This document shows positions 49,597 through 63,107 of a stretch of 64,000 bases of DNA, one piece after another. Under the pieces are notes generated by a model. It searched no databases and had not been told where the DNA came from. It worked only from the letters and a program-made list of their open reading frames with translations. The translations under genes and the position numbers were made by a program. Source of the DNA: Kudoa neothunni (Eukaryota; Cnidaria); contig OZ199840.1 in the NCBI GenBank assembly GCA_964304625.1, forward strand, positions 5,022,001 to 5,086,000, given 5' to 3'. Position 1 is the stretch's first letter; each line of letters starts with the position of its first letter.

Positions 49597-52068
49597 AACA
49601 CTCGTAAATAGAGAATAATATTGATTACTAATTATTGTCAAATAGTAATCAATAAAAACACGCATTGATTGCTCACTAAAAATTTATCAAATTTTTAGGG
49701 GTTGAAAATATTCTATTAATACCACCATTAATAATCTTTAATTGTAAGATAACTTTTATTGCATTTATTAAATCAATATTGATTTAAAATATAAAAGGAT
49801 TTTTATTTAATTTAAGAATAATATTTTTTTAATAATACTCATAATTATGTCAAAAGTAACTTTACTAGTTTAATATTTTGTAGTCAACTGTAGAATAGAA
49901 ATATAATTTATAAAATAATCTTATATTATTTAATTTTATACATTTACGTATAAATTGCATCAAATATATAAGTTTTTTTTAATTCAATGATAACTATCAA
50001 CCGCTCGATATCACTTACAATATTTCTATATGTATATTATAATCGATATTGTTTTAATATTTTTAATTTGATAAATAATGAATTGATGTTTATCTTCAAA
50101 CCAGTCAACAATTACAACAAATAAGTAATTCCAATAAGGTATCTATTTTATCGTAGTGTTATTAAACACCAAAATAAACAAAATTGAGTTTTATTGATAA
50201 TAAAATATGTTTGTTATTGCGTTATCACGTAAAATGCAAAAAATATAATTTTCAAAGTTAAATATTATATTTAAAAAAAAACAAGTAGTTCTTTATGGAA
50301 CAATTATAAAATTACATTATTTATTAAAAATAAAGTGTCTTATATACATATTTTTATGTTAAATTAATAAACGTTACTAAAATGGAATTTAACACTATTG
50401 CATCTAATGCATTTATTATATTATTTAAATCTCGGAATATTATGTAATGAAAATTTTTTATTGTATTGACTTACGGAATTATTTTATAAGAGAAATAATC
50501 TATATTTAATATTCCTTTTGATTATATACACATTTTATTTTTTTAAAATAATAAATTTATTTAATATAAACTACGTAATATATATAATTAACAAAAATTT
50601 AATTAATTAAATGCACCATCAGAAACTTTAATTTTCATATTGACTATCCAGCGTAAATACATTTATATTCTCTAGTTATTTTTAATACATTTAAATGGGA
50701 ATTAATAAAATAAATCACTCCGTTTTTAAGGCGCCACAATTATATTTATCAACAAAAGTTAATAGTGAATTAAAACGAAGATATCCAATAACAAATTTCC
50801 ATAATAAATCAAAATTACTAAAAATTGTAAAAATAATCGTACAATTATATGTGGCCGCACACGCGTAAAATAAATAGATAGCATTATTAGCGAAAAATCC
50901 TTCTGCCTATTTACAAATAATATGGTTTGCTTTTTTTAATTTTCTCTGGTAGTATAGGAAAATTACATTAATCAATAGAAAATGTTACGCTTAAGAATAT
51001 TTGAAATATTGTTGATCAAATGATTTATATTTTGTATATTTTTATCTAATTTTAATTCTTATTACATTAAATTTAATAAACTTTTTTACGTTTAAAACAA
51101 TTTAACTCGATTTAATTAAATTATTATTGTTTTTTTTCCAATATATTGTTTATTGAAATGAGTGAAGGGACCAATTAAAAACAGTCTTCGAAATTTTAAA
51201 CTTATTAAGGGAAATTTTTTAACTTAATGGATTTGGCATATGTACGACTAAATTTTCAATTCTAATTTATTTTTATGATAATTGAATGATATTTAATAAT
51301 TTCATTTGGATCTGACTATTTAGATAAATACTGTTGTGAAGTATTATCATATTTTTTCATAGAAATAAATATATATTAATAAATTTAAAAGAGAAAATTT
51401 CAGTTTTTAAGTAAAAAATTAAAACTTTTATTAAAGTTTATTGATTTTGTTTGTGATGAGCTCAATTGAGAATTAGTAAATACTGATTTAAAAGATTTGA
51501 TATCAATATTTTTAGAATCCACAAAATATTTATATATACATATTGAAGGCGCATAATGAAAATAAATATAAATCACCCTTTTGGTATTTATACGCTATAT
51601 AAAAAAGAATGTATATTTAACTCCATTTATCCGTAACTGTGCATTAGTATTATAAAAAAGAAAAGTACGAGCATGATTAATGATTAATAGAAAATTAATT
51701 ATAATCGAAAAAAATAAGATACTGATTAAATATTCTAGACATTAAAATTTGCTATAATTTTATTATTTGTCGCAATATCAACAAAATACATTCAAATATT
51801 AATTTTCTAAAACTAAATTATTATCATGTTATTCCGTTCAAATAAAGAAATTATCAGAATAAAATATTGAAACGCATTAGGATATAATAAAAAAAAGAAG
51901 TTGATTTGAACGAGATTATTTTGTAGATAACTATTGAAAAAACTAAAAATTATCATCTCTAACATTAAACCAGTTCACGATGTAAGTTATAAGGAGCCGT
52001 TCTTCAAACGACCTAAATTATTACTTCTACCCTCAATTCAATACCACCTTGATTCAACAATATATTGG
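49597..52068. other. AT-rich spacer
   Basis: No supported feature over about 2.5 kb. The sequence is very A+T-rich with only chance open frames, such as the plus-strand frame at 51934-52302, which is the shadow of array member 6. Confidence 0.5.
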
Positions 52069-52866
52069 TCATTTATAAAATATAATATTATCAGTTGTCT
52101 GATAATAATTTTTAAATATACGCTGTGGAAGATTGAAAGCCGCTTGAAATTGCTCCTCCGTACACATGCTTACAAAGTAGCACTGATTTTGTGCTTGGTC
52201 ATAACACTTCGATACACCGTTCTAAATATGAATAATAGTAAGTGCATTAATATTGAATTTTTTACTAAATTTTCATTTAATGTAAATATTGTAGATATTT
52301 AATGAAAATTAATTATAAATTTATTGTACCTGCTCTTTTGTCTCCATGCAATGTGAATGAAATATTATCTATTTGATTACAACCATTTTTATTGGTGGAT
52401 AATATATTTACTAAGCACGGTACACATGTTTCTTTGAAATGAAAGCTTTCAACTATGAAATATTTAAAAATTCATTTTGGCAATATCGCTATATATATTT
52501 AAGATACTTCGGTAAATGTTACATTCAGTGTAGGTTTTGCAAAGTATATTTTTATATGGAAACTTATTGATAAAAAGGGGAAGATTTTCCCACGCTTCCT
52601 CAGCAGCTTTCTTCTGAAAGGAATTATAGCTAATATACTCAACCAATTACTTTGTTGACTTCATTAAATTCAGTCAAATTTTCAATATCGCATAATGAAC
52701 TTCCTAACGTAAATACAGCCCAAGAAGATAAAGTGAACTATATTTTTTAAAAAAAAACAATTATAAATTGAAAACTTCAATTTGTGCTTTGACAGTAAAC
52801 GATAAACCAATGATGATTACTAAAGCCAATACAGGAAAAATTTACAAACTATATACTACGAATCAT
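52069..52866 (-). CDS. Secreted 8-cysteine array protein, member 6
   Basis: This is a family member of about 158 residues from ATG at 52866 to TGA at 52069. The signal peptide MILIIIGLSFTVKAQ is split after seven bases by a 40-base intron, exactly as in member 4. Core exons read FTLSSWAVFTLGSSLCDIEN (with an extra cysteine), EEAWENLPLFINKFPYKN with ILC and TEC, then FKETCVPC, IIFHSHC, and a last exon CYDQAQNQCYFVSMC followed by a 30-residue tail. The cysteine spacing is C-x5-C-x13-C-x2-C-x7-C-x11-C-x7-C-x5-C. It is clearly the sister of member 4 although member 5, from the other subgroup, lies between them. No frame break is seen. The function is unknown. Confidence 0.78.
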
Positions 52867-55800
52867 TTCTATGTTGTAATAATAAAACCGACTCATTAAT
52901 TCTTTCTTACAAATTTTAAGCGATTCCCGTAGCCACTCGCCAATTAATATAATCGTATATATTTTCCACTATTTTATGGTAAGATATACACATTTAAATG
53001 CCGTCCGATTATAACATAAAGTGGCGCTTCATTTATTTAAATAATAGAGGAGATATTTATTTTAACATCTCGTTTAACAATTTTGATGAATTTATTACTT
53101 ATTTTAATAACTGTAAAAGATTATCTTCCAATTTCCTTTTTTCAACTAATGATAAATATAAATCAAATTAAAAAGCTAAAGACAGATATGATGATAGATA
53201 TATAAATTAATATTCAAAAATTCTAATATATATCTTCATGAATGATTGAAAAAATAATCCTTTCATTAGTAACTACCAAGTTACAGAACATTGGAAAAGC
53301 CCGATTAGATAAAGGCGTAAGATTTTGGTAGATATCGCGTGTTCTTAACTTATCGTCTTGATTTGAATCACAATTTTGTTATCTCATTTATGAACGAAAA
53401 ATAAATTTCACAGTTATTGTAAATCCACAATAGAATCATTAGAGTTGAATTAGTATTTTTTAAAATAATAACAAGAATGGGTAATTAAAAAATAAATATA
53501 TATTACCATATCGAATGTATCCACACTTGATAATAGATTAATCTTCCGAGCTTCTCTGGAGTCCATTGGAACCCAATGGATGTTTGAATCAAGTTTAGAG
53601 AACCATATATTAAACCAGTTGGCTTATGGTCGCATTTATTATTCTACAAATATTATTTCTATTGAAATATTGCAGAAAGTTTTAATTTTTGCATTCATGT
53701 CAAGAAATAATCAAAAAACTTTCACAATCCTTCTTTTGGCGCCAAATGGGCCAAACGTTTTTTTTCTACCAAACGATAATGAAAAATAATTTACAATAAT
53801 TTTGAAAATTAAACAAAATTTTATAGAGAGGAAGCAGAGATAATTTAAAAAAAACTATGCGTACGTCAAATACCGATCAGTACCGACGAGAGAAATGCTG
53901 CTATAAATGGTTCATTGTGTAATATTTTGAATGGAAATGAATCCGATATAAATTTACTTTATTATATCTTTTTATCAAGTTTGTTATTATTGTCACTATC
54001 AAGATTCTGAAGATAATAAACGCTATCGAAACATTTACGAAGATAAGGATGATATTAATTGATTCTTTGATAAACTTCAAATAACTAAAAGATTGAAAAC
54101 AAATATTTTTCAAAGTATCCAGGTTCAACTTTTTATATTGCAAACAGAATCACCTTCTTTGCTGATCATTCCTCATATTTTATGGTGAATCTATTTTCTC
54201 AACTGTTATTTCAAACATTAACACGTATACCAACTTTAATTATCTGAATTATTTGAAGACTTTTCAAAACAAGATTTGTTAGTTAATTTGGGAATCCATA
54301 GTTGTATTCCTATTCTTAAATCTTAATTAGAATGATTCAAATTGTTTTGGAGTGTTGGAAAGCGAGAGGATATTTTTCGAGAGATTATGATATTAAATAG
54401 GTTTAATCAAATTTTGAGAGTCATTCATTAGGAAGAATTCAAAACCAGAGAAGCTTGAAGAATAATGGATAAGTTCATCATTATTTATAGTAATTTTTAG
54501 GGGTTGGAAATATTGTCGTTCCGACTTTATTACCCCCAGGAAAGTTTGACCATTGACGAGCAACTATTTGCTTTTAGGGAAAATTTACCTCCGCGCTGTA
54601 TTTATATACCATCCAAGCCGGCACTTTAACGAATTAAGTAGTTTCTCCTTACCAATCTCAAGACCAAGTACACTCATAACTCTCCTATGTATTTGGATAA
54701 AAATAATAACGAAACGTCGGAAAATATTGAGGAGATATTGTTCTAGATCTTGTGTCATCATTAATGCAAAGTGGGAGAAATATAATTTGTTAAAATTTCT
54801 TTATTTCTGTTTCAATTTCCAAGAATTCTTACGTGATGAATGACTGGAACGATCCGAAATAATTAAAAAGATATTAAAATTATCTAAAAAAGAATTCAAA
54901 ACGGGAAGTTTCGGTATATTTTTGTTTAATCAAAAATTAATACTAATCTCCTATGTTCTTATAAAAGGTAACGCAGCTTTACTACTAGCAACCTCCAGTT
55001 CATTACTAATGTTGAAGATACAGCCTGAAAAAATCTGTTGTTGATCTGGAATCTAATTGTTGAAAACGAGGAGTGGTAACAATGGATCATATTATTGCTA
55101 CAACGAATGTAAAAAGTAAATTAATCGATGATCGACAGTAGTGTTCTTCATTGTGGTTGGTGTCAGCTTGATTAATTCATTTTAACTTAATAAGACTGTT
55201 TTCTATGGTCGCGATTGTTCGAGAATTAAGTTTCTAGAAGAGTTTGAAGATGCTTTGGTGTAGAATTATGTTCAGATAAACAAAATCCGCGTTAATACAA
55301 ATTATAATTGTACGATAGAATTAATTTGTCGCGAGTGATGCTGTTCTGGTTCGAGATCTCAAGACAGAAAAGCGAGGATTTTCTGTTTGTAGAGTCATCT
55401 GTAATGAATGTAGTGCAAAAGTTGTTTTCCTGATATTTTGTAATATAAAAAACTAAAATAATATAAATATCTCGCATTTTATGTATTTGGAATAATTTTT
55501 ATTGCCGGTATTACTGGGCATGATTATTAAGAAATTAATTTAACCTTTTAGATGTTTCGTTAATTATAGTTAACAACCGGCGTTGTTATAATTTTGCTAT
55601 TTTTCAAGATTTTATCGATAGTTTTATTTCATACTTTAGAAAATTACTTATTACGTTTTTTCCATAATTCAAATTAAAAAGAGAGTCCAATAGATCTCCC
55701 AAAAAAGAATGTGTAAAGTCGATTTTCAGGCGCTCGGAAGGTTATTCTTTAGAAATTTCATCAAGTTTTATTACCAAATGTTTCCTTATATATTTATTTC

Positions 55801-57753
55801 CAAATATAGATTTCATAGTAATAATTAATTTATTTAAATTTTTATATTTATTAATATCATATCAATATATTTGCAAATAACTATATTTAAATTATATTTC
55901 AGATTAAAAAATTTTTTATATACAAAAAAACGTAAAAAAATAATATACTTCCGCGAATTTTAATTATTATTGATGGAAAATTAAATGTTTTTCTATCATC
56001 GGTATATAAGGTAGATGACTCGATTTGGAAAATATACTAGGAGTTCGATACAAAGTATTCGTGAATTAAACACATGCGATTAACGCATAGATTTACACTA
56101 AGAACTTATATTGAGACTGTCTTATTTATCATTTTACTATAATTTATATTAAAAAATATATTTAAACGTATATATTATATTCATAGTTTAGTTGTTACGG
56201 TATTTCAATATCTAAATGCAATTAAATAAAACCAAAATGCAATTTTCTTAGAAATAAATTATGTTAATTAATTATTAATTTCTCTGTGTTAAAACTTATT
56301 GGTAAATATGAATCAGCGAGTTTTGAATAATTTGGACAGTTTTATGAGGTATCTTCTACAGTATATCGCTTAATAATGTTTAGTAGTTCTTAATTTTTTG
56401 GATATTTATTCGTTTCAATCTTTTTTAATTAACGAGAAAAATTCTTCATAGGATTAATAAATTACGAATATAATGCCAGACATAGAAGCTTATGATTGCT
56501 CGTCTGAGTTAGTTCCTCGATTAAATTTTTCTTATAGAATCTAATGTTGTCTGTAACTTGATAACTTTAATTTATTCATTATCCAGATTATTGAAAATTT
56601 ACCGGAGAAAACCTGAAATATAAAGTGGTTTACAGATATACATACCACGTTAAAAATCCAGACTTATTCTCAATTTATGAATGAAATTAATGTTATATTG
56701 TTAAATTGGACCATTTAAATTTTGAAATTTTTTCTAATCTCAGAAATTGTTATATCACTTGACCTTTTCATTGAAACGGAAACCCCCCCTTCATCTATTA
56801 TAAACGTCTGGAATGTAAAGTTGTTTATTTTGGAGAAATTTCAGTACATATATTTTTGTAAGAATATGACAATTATTTCACGAATAAATCAAATTATTGG
56901 CTAGAGATTTTAGGTTTATCTCAATATAATATTCTTTGGATTATTTCTTGAATTTTAACATTAATTAAAATATATAATAAAAAAATTCTCAATATAACAC
57001 GATGAGTTTTCCTTGCGCTTATGATGGTTGCATTTAGATCTTAAAATTCTGTATGTGCGAAAAAATTAAAAGAATATGCAATAACACTGGGAAATACGAT
57101 GTTACTGTGTTCATCTGAGGTAAAATTTTCAGTTAATGACATATTTAACATTTTGAAGCTATTATATAAAAATTGGATTATCTAACTTTCTTTATGTTTT
57201 ATATTAATTTATAAAAACTATACCAATCGATATTTATAAGATATTTTTCCTCCTCTACATGTAGTGAAATGGGGCTCGTACGTAACGGGGGCATAAGTAA
57301 TTTCCGTTTTTTTAAATCTACACAAAATTTGAATCCTTTCATTATTATATATAATAATTAAGAAAACTTTCTTACTAATCAAAAAAATAAATAAAAATGC
57401 TTCGTATCTAATTGAGATATATAATGAAATTAGATTTAATTCCACGATTCCTTTCCAGCGAATCCAGTTGGATTATACATTTTTTTGATCAATTAAAAAA
57501 TATTTCTTTTATTTTAATGTAAGTTTATATGAAAACAAAAGATTGAATAAAAATTTCAAAGAAAGTCATTTTAACTAGTCTTCATCCTGTTATGTAATTA
57601 TGTAATAGGTAAACAACGGTTGGTTGGAATTTTACTCCTAGGAAATTGGAACCGATTCAATCAAAACTTTCATTTTGTATGATTCTCCATTATGAATCTT
57701 TTTAATTGTGTCCACTAGGTAATTAGAACAATATTAAACTCATTGAAATAAAA
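52867..57753. other. 4.9 kb AT-rich spacer
   Basis: No gene supported. At 55540 the sequence reads ttaaccttttagatg, which could be one end of a TTAA-type element, but no partner end was found. Open frames at 53580-53789, 54553-54843 and 57218-57445 show no motif, plausible splice context or similarity to the array family. Confidence 0.45.
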
Positions 57754-58561
57754 TTAATAATATAATTTTCTAATTTCGAATAAATTACTATTTGATGTTT
57801 TACTTATTATATTTATGGGGTTGGCGGGAACTTGATATTCATCACACATACCAACGTATAAGCATTGATTTTCGGCTTGATATAAACATTCAAATTTACT
57901 CTAAATAAAATTTCCATCAAAAATGGAAATATCGTAAATATTTTTTATTTTTTTATTTTTAAAATTATAATTTTATGATACTTTATCTTGATACTCAACA
58001 CAATACCAGTAAAAAACTATCTTTAATTATCAATAAGTATATACAGAAAAACATGTAAATTACAAGGCATGGCGAACATCCCACATTTTTATAAAATTGT
58101 ATAACTTAAATAATAGTTATATGAGATAACGAATAATTTATATGATAATTATTATTTCATACTTATATCATATTCACATTTAGCGTAAACTAAGCAAAAA
58201 GTATCGATATTTGGATATTTATTTATGAATTCATTCATATCTAGCCATGCTTTGTACGTAATGGTTACCTATATCAATATATCAAGTAATTCATATACAA
58301 TCATACTTTATCGACTTCTTTAAATGATTTTATTTGTTTGATCTTAATCAAAGAGAGTCCAACTGACATTTTGGACGAAGTAGATAAGAATAACTAAAAT
58401 TATAATATTATAGACATTTTTAAAACTAACCTTTGAATGAATATTGGAATATGAAATATAGTTCAAATTAGTCACTAAATTTATACCTAAAAATTAACGG
58501 AGCCAAATGTAATAAACTTTCATTTACAAATAAAAACACAGCAATAAGGGCATAAGTTCAT
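57754..58561 (-). CDS. Secreted 8-cysteine array protein, member 7
   Basis: This is the last array member, about 165 residues, from a probable ATG at 58561 to TAA at 57754. The N-terminus MNLCPYCCVFILTNLNYISY is my best splice choice and is less certain than the rest. It differs from the other signal peptides in holding three cysteines. The core reads MSVGLSLIKIKQIKSFKEVD, WLDMNEFINKYPNIDTFC, YAKC, VGCSPC, IVFYWYC and CLYQAENQCLYVGMC, with a tail of about 30 residues. All eight family cysteines are present in the standard spacing. Core exon sizes are again 29, 35 plus one base, 14 and 13 codons. It resembles members 1, 2 and 5 more than 4 and 6. Confidence 0.75.
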
Positions 58562-61500
58562 CTATTTTGTATATATTAGTAGTTGAATATCTACGAAATA
58601 TTACTTTAGACAAAATTGCGTTCCTTATTTTTGTTTCAAGAGATAAGATAATCATAATTAAATTTTTTAGAATATAATTACGAATATTTTATTATATATT
58701 CAAAATATAAGTAATTGGTAATTATAATACTACCTTTTTGTAAAAATATTTTGTAATTAATATAATTTATTGAAATTTCAATATTGACTTTAAGACAATA
58801 ATTTATTTAATTTTACCATGTTTAAGAATTTTGAAAATAATAAAAATATTAAATATTTATTAGAATAATTGTATCGCATATTTAATATCAACAATAAATT
58901 AATGTTTTTATATTAATGCTATTAGGTTTAAATTTTTAATACATCTGTATCTAGGCTCAGTGAACTATTATCATTGAAGCTATGGTTTCTTTGAGATAGT
59001 ATTTACATTAAATAACAAAAAAGATAGTGTAAGGAAGGATAAATATACGCAAAAAGTTTAATTTTATAATTTATGAATATTCGTTTATTCGCAACTAATT
59101 ATTAAACAATTTCATCATTTTATATTATTGGTTGAATTATTATAAATATTAATTTTTGTGTCGTAATATATTTACGTACAATATTGTGTACTTATTATCA
59201 ACCTCATTCCACTAAAGGCTATGCCAATGTATCATTCATTAATTATTTTTTAAATTAAATAATGATAAATATTGTTTTACCAGAGATTATTTAACTTTTC
59301 ATAAATCCACTTGTATATGATGCGGAGCATTAAATGAAAAATATTTATCGATTTTAAAATAGAATTATTCCTTTGAGGGATTAATGTATTGCCAGATTGC
59401 GGCGGAATGGTGAAAAATAGAAGTATATTTTATGTAGATAAAATAGAACGAAAATTTTTCTAACAAAAATATTACAAAAAACATTTTATTTGTCATAATT
59501 TTCAAATTAAATAATATTTAACTGAATTAATCTTCAGAAGATGGAGCTCACAAAACTAACGGGGATGACGAAGGGGGTGCATTTTGCACACAAGAGAATT
59601 TTTATGTTATTGCATGTATGCGTCAAAACAAAGCTTTTCATATGCTAGAAAATTATTTAAATATTAAAAAAAATCATATGAAAGTAAAAATAGTTTTGCA
59701 ATATAGTAAGAAACACGCATATAACTGATAATCACGATTCACGAAAGAAACAACAAATCGGATATATATTCGACAAAAATATACTTTACAACAAAATGAA
59801 AGACATTTAATTCATAGAGAAGTCAACGTTCAGCTCCAATTTTTGTCGCATCTCTATAATACGCCCAAAAAATTCAAACTCAGCGGTTGTAGATTATTGA
59901 GAATTCTCGTTAATCCCAAAGATGGATAACAAGGTTAATTTGGAATGGAATTCTCTTTTAACTTAGCAATCATCGTTTAACTATGATTTTCAATTTAATA
60001 ATTGGATAAGAACAGAATATAATGTTGAGAAATGATGAACATTAAATAAAGTCAATTACGTGTATATACGTATACTATAGTGAACAATTATAATAAAGTA
60101 TTTTTGAGTTATTTGCATTATTAGCTTTAACATCATGTTATATTATTGTTGAATATTACTTATATAAGTTATATTGAGTTTTTGATACAAAATTAAAAAC
60201 AACCGACAAATTATATCAATTAATAAACTTTTATATATTAACTATCATAACGTTGTATAAATTGCAATTTATTCACAATGTAGATTTTTTTATATTTTCT
60301 TACAATGAATGTTTAATCCCAAAGTAGTCCGTAACATAAATAAATATATTGAGCTTAAACTATTTTATGTACATAAGTTTGATTTCAAATTGGAATTGGG
60401 GCATTCTAATTTCTTTATTTAATTTAATTAGACTGAATGCAGGTTTTTTAATATTTAAGACGAAATTCTGGTCTTTTTACCAATATTTTTTGAACAGTGA
60501 GTATATCTTGACTGTATCATGTTAACATTATTTCCCCAGAAATGGATGTTTTGTCGTCCCTGATGTATTTGTTAAATATAATGAATCTAATTCTAATATG
60601 AGAATAATGGATATTCCCTAAACTTCGACGACTCAAAACATACGGTTTGTTGAGTTAAGGTACATGTTCGCTAAGAAAACAGTGCTACCAATTTCGATTA
60701 CTTAATCCAGGTATGGGAATTTCGATATCCATATTATATAAGCGTTAAATGCTGGAACACCGATAAGATCCATAAACATGCTGAAGGGTCATCTTCTAGT
60801 TATAAAAGCACAGCTGTACTTTTGCGCCATTGGATCGCCGCCATCAAACCTCCTTTGATTTGATTATAATTTATAATTATATCAGAGATGTTTTTTATGA
60901 TCGTTCAATGGCTCTATCATGGAAATTCAATGATAACTGTAAAATAATACGCCTTTTCGTTTGAACGTATGGCATTGGCGTTACGTTCACACAGAAGATA
61001 AATTTTGGCGATAACTCATCGCGATTAACCATACCCTATAGAATCTGTAGAATTTCAGGTATGCAGCGGTTATTACTTATAAAAATTAGCATCAACGTAA
61101 TATTCTTCTGCAACAAAAATAGTGCCATTGGATGGGGGAGCAAAAATTATCAGTTTCTAATCATCGCATGGAACCATAAAATGATGTAATATTTTCTGAA
61201 ATCCTCATATAATGAGTCTTATCATATGCATGATTGCGAAAATTCATACTCTTTCTTGATTTTCGAATATATTCTCAATAGAAACTCGATTTAATTGTTG
61301 ATATCTATTATCTCCACACATTCGACTTCTGACTCATATAAAATTTTTGAATATTCAAAAAAACAAAATTAAAGCATTTATCATACTAGCCATCTTCAAA
61401 TTCTAGGCCACTCTCAACATATATTCCATTTTTATTTAAATTCCTAGTGATATCATCCGAAATATTTCACAATATCAGTTTGTAATGGAAAAATGTCAAA

Positions 61501-62851
61501 AATTCAAGATTGGAAAATTTTTGTACAAAGATATAGGTACCAGCAAAATCTAAATAAAAAAGTTACCAATTGTGTGTATCTCAAATTAATCTTATTGTCC
61601 ATCAGATTCTGTATGCAGAAGTTAAATGTATAATATCTTAAGGTTCTTAGACATTTTATATTAATTTTATTGAATTTTTTAATGTAAAAATTAATTTTAC
61701 ATCGTATTATAGTCATTGAGTATCGTTATTAACAATCTTTCGAGGTGAAGATAACCTGTTTCTTTTCGAAAGAGTTATACAGTAGGTGACGGCTCGTACG
61801 CACTACCACTCGTGGGCACATGTCATGATTTAAAACTTACACAACATGGTTAATAATTAAAGTAATTCGAATAAAAGTAGAACGATTACAATAAATTATT
61901 AAAACCTTAGTTTTTGTTTTAATTCGTTGTAAATAAGAATTAGCTCAAATATACCACTCGTGAGCACTAAACTTAAGAATTTTCGTTAATTGAAAGATAA
62001 AGTATATACAATGCCATATTATGAAAGAATATCAAGAGGGGAAAATAAAAAACTAAGATCCTCAATTATTTTAACGCAGAATTTATGCCTTCTCTAAATA
62101 AGATTTTGGATAATGAAGAATTCATTATTAGGGCTCATAACGAAATGAGAACCACTAACAACCGCATAGAATTAAAAAACTTTACGATTTCCATGGATGA
62201 TGCTCCAATTTATTTAAAATGTAAAAATATTTCAGAAAGCGAAATTATCAAATGTAATCTACGGTCATAGATCTAAAAATTGCTATTTATGGTATAAGAG
62301 AGTCAAAGCTGTACTAATAAATATTAACAAATACTAATATCGTTTTCTAACTTAAATTCAACTCATAAGCATGATAAAAGTTTTTAGTTATATTATATTA
62401 AGTATATTATTTAATTTTATGAAATTTATGCGTATCATTATAGAGTAAAATTATCTAAGTTATCTACTCCTACTCCAACTTCTCTTGAATGTATAAAATA
62501 ATTAATTCGTCGTGCAACATTTTGTTTAAGATAAAACTGCTTAAAAAGAATGTTTTCTGCGTGTATTCACGTAAAATCGTCCAAAACATATCGTGGAAAT
62601 AAAAAAAGTTTTGATAGCCTTGATTATACAAAATTGGAGGAATGAATTGCATTTATTATTATTGTAATAAGTGAGAGCGTGACAACCATCACTGGCGCGA
62701 GAAATTGCTTAGTATTAATGGCGGTCACGAACCTGTTTGCGAGTCGTTGTAGTAAACTTGTCAAATAGTTTATCTACTTGCGCTGTTACGTGTACTAAAT
62801 ATGAAATTCTCATTCTATTAATTCCCGCATTTAATATTAAGTTATCGCTAG
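58562..62851. other. 4.3 kb intergenic region
   Basis: No confident gene. A plus-strand open stretch at 62085-62270 (MPSLNKILDNEEFIIRAHNE..., ending IIKCNLRS) has coding-like composition and could be an upstream exon of the next gene, but no joining splice was consistent in phase. Between 60950 and 61160 a GC-richer patch may be an old transposon piece that I could not identify. Confidence 0.4.
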
Positions 62852-63107
62852 GGAGACATTGTGGCAACGTATAGAAATCAGTTTCCACATTTAAATTTTA
62901 GAATACATAAAGGATGCTTTACTCAATTGGGTGTTAAGGCATGTAAAAATGATTACGAGGGACCAGGAGATACATATAGATTTCAACAACTATCGTATAT
63001 GTCTGAAAGGTAATATTAAATGTAAATTCAAGCTGGATCAAAATTATAAAATAAACAAAAATAAATTATTCACCAGGGTCGATCTAGTTCGCTGTGAGTG
63101 TTTTTGA
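62852..63107 (+). CDS. 3' end of a small unrecognised gene
   Basis: Two exons are supported: 62852-63009 after an acceptor (cgctag), and 63077-63107 after a 67-base GT-AG intron, ending in TGA. They read GDIVATYRNQFPHLNFRIHK, GCFTQLGVKACKNDYEGPGD, TYRFQQLSYMSERVDLVRCE and CF. Composition is markedly more codon-like than the surroundings, and the splice keeps the frame. The 5' end is uncertain. One possibility is ATG at 62718 (MAVTNLFASRCSKL) joined through a GT-AG intron of about 90 bases with an atypical gtca donor. Four cysteines and a short C-terminus suggest a small secreted or mitochondrial protein, but I recognise no family. The orientation is opposite to the cysteine-rich array. Confidence 0.45.

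Noticed and set aside
54553-54843. Plus-strand 96-residue open frame
   Set aside because: No recognisable motif and no sign of splicing; expected by chance at this scale.
60950-61160. GC-richer patch considered as a transposase fragment
   Set aside because: Short protein-like pieces appear on the minus strand but none matches a transposase block well enough to name.
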